From contig JAKFWZ010000066.1 of the NCBI GenBank assembly GCA_021731695.1, positions 1 through 34,850 of the forward strand: 34,850 nt of DNA, read 5' to 3'. Both the position numbers and the translations under genes were made by a program. Shown here piece by piece: positions 30,456 to 34,850 of the stretch. This DNA comes from Candidatus Daviesbacteria bacterium (lineage in GTDB: Bacteria > Patescibacteriota > Microgenomatia > Daviesbacterales > UBA10151). The notes under the pieces are model-generated. The model made no database searches, was not told where the DNA came from, and saw nothing but the letters and a program-made list of their open reading frames with translations. How positions within the stretch are numbered: position 1 is the first letter of the stretch; each line of letters starts with the position of its first letter.

Positions 30456-31612
30456 TCGTAGTATTCCAGGTTTGGAAATGGGGCGGTGTTTTGTAGTAAA
30501 AAATTCTGCGAATATAAGTAAATTCCTAAGAGCATTATTGCCAATACTATTTTAAATTCTTTTGTTACTAAAATTTTCTGAAAAGCGATTAAGGCAAAAG
30601 GAACGATTGGTAAAACATATCTTGAGATATCTCTGTGGGCTACGAAAATTGATGCTGCAACATAAGTTAAAACATAAATTCCCAGTGGTCTTAAGATTTC
30701 AATTTTAAGTAACATTAGTCCGGCTAAGAGACCGAAGATGTAGATGTAAACAATATCCTCAAGCCAGATTGACCCAACCCAATATTGATTTATATTAAAA
30801 ACCTGAAATGGCGGAAAGGATAAATGAATATTATCGCCTGTGTGAAAATAAGCAAAGAAATCATTTAAAACGAACCCATATAAAGCAAAAATTGTCAGAA
30901 GGCCGATTGGAATAAGTGCAAGAGGGTAATATGAAAAAAATGATTTTATAATCTGCGAAATATTTTCACGGTAATGTTTCCAAAGAATAAAAATTCCGAG
31001 CGAAATAAAAAGCAAGATTCCCGGAGGTCTTGTTAGCTGCGCTAGTAATCCGAAAATCCCGGCATATGTTATGAAGCTAAGTTTATTATGCGCCTCGAAT
31101 TTTAGGAAAAAGTAAAAAGCAGCAATGGTAAAGAACATAAATAATGGTTCAGAAGAGCCAACTGAATGAGCAACTAACCATCTTGCCGGTAAAACTAAAA
31201 ACACTAAACTTAAAAATAAAGGCTCGTGAGTTAATTTAAAATCCCGAACTAAAAAGTAAAATGCAATTACAGCAGCGATTGTTGAAGCTAAAGAAATTAA
31301 AAGCATTGATTTCAAAAAGCCAATGACAGAAGCAAATGGCAGCATCATCCATGAATAAAGAGGGAAGTGCGCAGCGTAATATGTATGAGGCAATTCCTGG
31401 GGCATCGCCGCAATTATTCTTTCAGCGTAGTTTGACTTCGCTATAATAATGTATTCAATACCATCGAAATTCCTGTAAATCGTGTTAAAACCTTCTGCGA
31501 AATTGAGTCCGTAAAAATTGAGTCTAAGTAAATGAGGCAGCCAGACGGCAAAAGTTATAGACAGAGTGCTTAAAATCAGTATAGATAAATCCCTGAGGGT
31601 TTTTTTGTCCAT
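30452..31612 (-). CDS. GT-C family mannosyltransferase-like membrane protein (PIG-V-like)
   Basis: A 386-aa protein with about ten helices. The first outer loop NFDGIEYIIIAKSNYAE resembles the WDG-x-x-Y-x-x-IA motif of PIG-V-type mannosyltransferases, followed by AHFPLYSWMM and, later, QLTRPPGILLF (the RPPG turn of this group) and a C-terminal AHRDISRYVLPIVPF. These enzymes use dolichol- or polyprenyl-phosphate-linked mannose. The real donor and acceptor are unknown. It stands alone on the minus strand within the glycan locus; an inverted repeat (31618-31712) lies just before its start. Confidence 0.7.
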   Translation of the reverse strand: MDKKTLRDLSILILSTLSITFAVWLPHLLRLNFYGLNFAEGFNTIYRNFDGIEYIIIAKSNYAERIIAAMPQELPHTYYAAHFPLYSWMMLPFASVIGFLKSMLLISLASTIAAVIAFYFLVRDFKLTHEPLFLSLVFLVLPARWLVAHSVGSSEPLFMFFTIAAFYFFLKFEAHNKLSFITYAGIFGLLAQLTRPPGILLFISLGIFILWKHYRENISQIIKSFFSYYPLALIPIGLLTIFALYGFVLNDFFAYFHTGDNIHLSFPPFQVFNINQYWVGSIWLEDIVYIYIFGLLAGLMLLKIEILRPLGIYVLTYVAASIFVAHRDISRYVLPIVPFALIAFQKILVTKEFKIVLAIMLLGIYLYSQNFLLQNTAPFPNLEYYD

Positions 31613-31617
31613 TAGTA

Positions 31618-31712
31618 TTGTGTGTCACGGGTATCAAAAGTACCGCGAGTATCACGGGAATTTAGCTTCAAAAACCCGTGGTACCTGTGATACCCATCCC
31701 TCTCGTGGTACT
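31618..31712. repeat. Inverted repeat, GTATCACGGG family
   Basis: The left arm GTCACGGGTATCAAAAGTACC with CGCGAGTATCACGGG pairs with CCCGTGGTACCTGTGATACCC and CTCGTGGTACTCC. It occupies the divergent gap between two glycosyltransferase genes. Confidence 0.65.
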
Positions 31713-31722
31713 CCATAATTTA

Positions 31723-31731
31723 TGTTAGCAT
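31723..31731 (+). promoter_or_regulatory. Extended -10 of the GT2 gene (leaderless)
   Basis: TGTTAGCAT, 6 nt before ATG 31738. Confidence 0.45.
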
Positions 31732-31737
31732 ATTGTC

Positions 31738-32430
31738 ATGAGTTTGAAGAGCTTATCTGTTTTTATGCCTGCATATAACGAGGAAGACAGTATCTCCTTA
31801 ACTGTCGAAGGTGTAGTCAAAGTTTTAAAAGAACTTAAAATTGATTGGGAACTTTTGGTAGTAAATGATGGTTCAAAAGATGATACTGCGGCTGTAGTAA
31901 AAGGTCTTGAAAAGAAATATCCGGGAGTGAGACTCGTCAATCATGAAAGAAATCTGGGCTATGGGGCTGCTTTAAAAACCGGATTTAAAGAAGCGAAGTA
32001 TCCGTGGGTAGCATTTGTTGATTCAGACGGACAATTTAATTTTGAGGAAATTAAAAAACTTATTGCAAAAACTGATGAAGCAGATGTTATTTTAGGCTAT
32101 CGTTTAAATCGGGCGGACCCGATTCAGCGAAGAGTTTTTACATGGGGTTGGAAAATGCTGGCGATGGTAATGCTAGGTTTGAATGTTCGTGATTATTCCT
32201 GCGGATTTAAATTGATTAAGAAAAAAGTAATTGAGGATATTTCACCAATTGAATCTGAAGAAAAAGTTACTCAAATTGAAATGTTAATAAAGGCAAAAAA
32301 GAAAGGTTATAAATTTGCAGAAATCGGAGTTCATCATTATGCCAGAAAAGCAGGAGTTCCGACAGGGGCAAATATTACAGTTGTTAAAAAGAGTTTTATA
32401 GATATGATTAAACTTCGCTCAAATTTATGA
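31738..32430 (+). CDS. GT2 polyprenyl-phosphate sugar synthase (DPMS-like)
   Basis: A 230-aa glycosyltransferase with SVFMPAYNEEDSISLTVEGV, LLVVNDGSKDDTAAVV, NLGYGAALKTGF, FVDSDGQFN (DSD metal site), ILGYRLNR and YSCGFKLIKKKV, which is the dolichol-phosphate mannosyl/glucosyl transferase pattern. It has no clear membrane helix. It should charge a lipid carrier with a sugar from GDP or UDP. The next gene, a GT-C enzyme, starts within its last codons (ATG 32427, overlapping TGA), so donor synthesis and donor use are translationally coupled. Confidence 0.88.
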   Translation: MSLKSLSVFMPAYNEEDSISLTVEGVVKVLKELKIDWELLVVNDGSKDDTAAVVKGLEKKYPGVRLVNHERNLGYGAALKTGFKEAKYPWVAFVDSDGQFNFEEIKKLIAKTDEADVILGYRLNRADPIQRRVFTWGWKMLAMVMLGLNVRDYSCGFKLIKKKVIEDISPIESEEKVTQIEMLIKAKKKGYKFAEIGVHHYARKAGVPTGANITVVKKSFIDMIKLRSNL

Positions 32431-33992
32431 TGAACTGGCTTAAGAAAAATCGTTTTGAAGTAATTTTTATTGTTTGTTTAATTTTGATTGCCGGATTTTT
32501 GCGGCTTTACCGGATTGATGAATACATGACTTTTTTGGGAGATGAAGGCAGAGATGCTTTAGTAGTTAAAAGGATTTTAGTTGATTATGATTTTCCGCTT
32601 TTAGGTGCGCCTACCTCTGTTGGAAATATGTATAACGGTCCGCTTTATTACTACATGATGGCTAGCGCGATGGCTATCTGGTGGATGAATCCTGTGGCGG
32701 CCGCTGTAATGGTGGCATTTGTTGGTATTGTAACAGTGGCTTTGGTTTACTATTTTGCCAGAGTCTGGTTTGGAAAACAGGCAGCAATTATTGCATCAAT
32801 TCTTTATGCATTTTCACCGGTCAACATTATTTATTCGCATTCTTCTTGGAATCCAAATCCCGCGCCGTTTTTTGCACTTCTCGGAATTCTGGGATTATAT
32901 AAAGCGCGTTATACCAAAAATTACTTATGGCTTATTTTAACCGGAATTGCATCTGCATTCGCAGTTCAAATGCATCTACTGGCTTTAATTTTAATCCCTA
33001 TTTATTTTGTAATTTGGTTAAATGAAATCCGTGAATGGAAATGGGAAGGAAAAAAGCTTCCGAACTTTTGGAAGGGTTCGCTATTCGCAATTATTGCCTT
33101 TTTATTTTTAATGTCGCCTCTGGCGATTTATGATTTTAAATATAATTTCCAAAACTACCGAGCGTTAACAACTTTTTTCCTGGGAGATCGGGCAACAACA
33201 GTTAATTTAAATCCATTTAATACATTAGAAAGAGTAGGGCCGATTTATTGGGATAATTTAGTTAACAGATATATTGCCGGTGAAAATTTCTGGTTAATGG
33301 TTTTAATTTCTATTTTAGTTTTAATTCCGGTTGTTTCATTTTTCGTAAATTTGATAAGAAACAAAAAATTTATCTGGAGTTATTTTGTTTTAACTGTCTG
33401 GCTTATCGGCGGAGTCATGGGTCTTGCGCTATATAAACAAACTATTTATGATCACTATTCTTCATTTTTAAATCCGGCACTATTTTTACTTTTTGCATCG
33501 AATATGAATTTACTAAATTCAATTAATTCGAAAAAAATAAATCAATATGTCCGCGGCGCATTTTTCCTTTTATTTTTAATAATCTTAATTGCCAATTTAA
33601 ATATCAATCCGTTAAAAGAAGAACCTCATCGTCAATTACAAAATACAAAAATTGTTTCAGATTTTGTCATTGAAGAATCAGGCAATAAACCATTCAACTT
33701 TGCTTTACTGGCTGAGAGAAATTATGATGCGGCATATCAATTCTTTCTAGATCAGGCCGGTCATAAACCTGCTCAATTACCATTTGAAAAAACTGATCAA
33801 CTCTTTGTTGTCTGTGAAGATGAGCGCAGCTCTCCGTCGGAGACGGATAAAATTTGTAATCCGGTTGGTCATCCAAAATATGAAATTGCAGCTTTCGGCT
33901 GGACAAAAATAGAATCGGAAAAAGAATTTAACGGAGTTAAAGTTTATAAATTAATACCAAATCCTGAGGAACCACCAAAAAGTGCAGAATAG
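32427..33992 (+). CDS. ArnT/PMT-like GT-C glycosyltransferase
   Basis: A 521-aa membrane protein with about eleven to twelve helices. The first outer loop has LRLYRIDEYMTFLGDEGRDA, with the Asp-Glu pair that marks the GT-C active site, and then GAPTSVGNMYNGPLYYYMMA, typical of the PMT_2/ArnT group. A helical core with FSPVNIIYSHSSWNPNPAPF follows, and a soluble C-terminal domain (about 400-521). It probably moves a sugar from a polyprenyl-phosphate carrier, made by the coupled GT2, onto an outside acceptor. It is followed by another protein of the same type, which starts inside its last codons. Confidence 0.82.
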   Translation: MMNWLKKNRFEVIFIVCLILIAGFLRLYRIDEYMTFLGDEGRDALVVKRILVDYDFPLLGAPTSVGNMYNGPLYYYMMASAMAIWWMNPVAAAVMVAFVGIVTVALVYYFARVWFGKQAAIIASILYAFSPVNIIYSHSSWNPNPAPFFALLGILGLYKARYTKNYLWLILTGIASAFAVQMHLLALILIPIYFVIWLNEIREWKWEGKKLPNFWKGSLFAIIAFLFLMSPLAIYDFKYNFQNYRALTTFFLGDRATTVNLNPFNTLERVGPIYWDNLVNRYIAGENFWLMVLISILVLIPVVSFFVNLIRNKKFIWSYFVLTVWLIGGVMGLALYKQTIYDHYSSFLNPALFLLFASNMNLLNSINSKKINQYVRGAFFLLFLIILIANLNINPLKEEPHRQLQNTKIVSDFVIEESGNKPFNFALLAERNYDAAYQFFLDQAGHKPAQLPFEKTDQLFVVCEDERSSPSETDKICNPVGHPKYEIAAFGWTKIESEKEFNGVKVYKLIPNPEEPPKSAE

Positions 33993-34850
33993 AGTTTTGC
34001 GCAATCCAAAATTTGTACTGATTCTAATCATACTACTCGCAATATTTTTTCGAAGCTATGATTTTGTAGCCTTATTGCCTTTTAACCACGATGGAGATCT
34101 GTACTCTTTTATCGTTAAAGATATTGTAATAGATAAACATATAAGACTTGTGGGGCAAATTACAAGCACGGAGGGGGTATTTATCGGACCGCTTTTCTAT
34201 TACCTCTTAGTCCCCTTTTTCGTAGTTGCCTATATGGATCCGATCGGTGTGATGCTTTTTTCAATCCTTATTGGGATAATCGGGGTCGTCGGTAATTATT
34301 TTATTTTCAAAGACTTAATTGGAGTAAAAGCAGGATTAATTTCTGGGTTTCTACTCGCAGTTTTGCCTTTTTGGGTGGGAATTGACAGATGGATAGTACC
34401 GACAGTAACTGTCAACATCTGGTGCATCTGGTACTTTTACAGCCTGATAAAAATCAGCAAAGGCTACTCTAAGTATTTAATACTCAACCTTTTTTTACTT
34501 GGTTTAATTTGGCATATCCATATAGCCTTGTTTCCGCTCACTTTGCTTTTGCCTCTTGCTGTATATATGTCCGGAAAATGGCCGAGCCCAAAAATTTTAA
34601 TGAGTGGAATTTTAGCTTTCTTATTACCTATGATTCCATTTATTATTTTTGAAGCCAGACATGGATTTATCCAAATCCAAAGTATAGTAAATTCGTTTGA
34701 GCAAAGTCCCACACTAACTATAGATAAAAAATTTTTTAAAGTTCTGGATGTCAGCTTAAGTCGAAATGATCTGGAGAAAGTATTTTGGCTGCTATTCCCT
34801 TTGTTTATATATAAAATTAGAGCTATTCAGCTTAAGGTAATGGTTATCGC
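33982..34850 (+). CDS. GT-C-like membrane glycosyltransferase (3' partial)
   Basis: The frame starts at GTG 33982, 11 bp inside the end of the preceding gene, and is open to the window edge, giving at least 289 residues. It begins VQNRVLRNPKFVLILIILLA, with helix 1 followed by FRSYDFVALLPFNHDGDLYS. The HDGD pair sits where GT-C enzymes have their acidic motif. Next comes the VGQITSTEGVFIGPLFYYLL stretch, close in layout to GAPTS ... GPLYYYMM in the gene before, so the two are probably distant paralogues. At least seven helices are visible. A GTG start and tight overlap suggest coupled translation. Confidence 0.7.
   Translation, partial: MQNRVLRNPKFVLILIILLAIFFRSYDFVALLPFNHDGDLYSFIVKDIVIDKHIRLVGQITSTEGVFIGPLFYYLLVPFFVVAYMDPIGVMLFSILIGIIGVVGNYFIFKDLIGVKAGLISGFLLAVLPFWVGIDRWIVPTVTVNIWCIWYFYSLIKISKGYSKYLILNLFLLGLIWHIHIALFPLTLLLPLAVYMSGKWPSPKILMSGILAFLLPMIPFIIFEARHGFIQIQSIVNSFEQSPTLTIDKKFFKVLDVSLSRNDLEKVFWLLFPLFIYKIRAIQLKVMVI

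Overview
The window looks like a piece of an AT-rich, compact genome of a Candidate Phyla Radiation (Patescibacteria) bacterium, most likely of the Microgenomates type. This is an inference from several signs: gene types and gene order, very short intergenic gaps, almost no Shine-Dalgarno sequences, a secreted LPxTG protein with a Q/N/S-rich body, a lone-lobe TsaB, and many small membrane proteins. No rRNA or tRNA gene is present to prove it. TGA is a normal stop codon here, since release factor 2 is encoded and several genes end in TGA. No CRISPR array was seen.

Layout. 1-3017: a flavin/NAD(P) module with a flavoprotein reductase (cut by the window edge), NAD(P)HX dehydratase, riboflavin kinase and an EamA transporter; the last two lie behind an FMN riboswitch with its own promoter and attenuator. 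3048-5495: a small membrane protein gene split by a 130-bp IS200/IS605-like remnant, DNA topoisomerase IB, a GIY-YIG gene inside a terminal-inverted-repeat element, and a DgkA-type lipid kinase. 5688-8994: an LPxTG surface protein, TsaE, a secreted anchored protein and a diiron desaturase-like protein. 9018-11954: ftsE, ftsX and a coiled-coil M23 peptidase whose catalytic domain is circularly permuted, which together look like one divisome/wall-hydrolysis unit. 12154-15588: an anchored hypothetical protein, prfB, an NYN gene broken by TGA, and an asparaginase-fold protein lacking the catalytic residues. 15590-18752: a MacAB-type efflux set. 19109-21077: TsaB N-lobe, a hypothetical protein, a CAP-domain protein and a small membrane protein. 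21200-34850: a surface-glycan locus with rmlA-B-C-D (dTDP-L-rhamnose), gmd-rmd (GDP-D-rhamnose), GT2 transferases (one with a GtrA domain) and at least four multi-membrane GT-C-like proteins.

Two themes run through the window. First, many genes have a -10 box, often of the extended TGnTAnnnT form, only 6-10 nt before the start codon, which points to widespread leaderless mRNAs. Second, many gene junctions hold palindromic repeats of several families; one family exists both as a unit carrying a GIY-YIG gene and as a short unit without it, like an autonomous and a MITE-like pair. Several palindromes have supplied stop codons or terminal residues to neighbouring genes.
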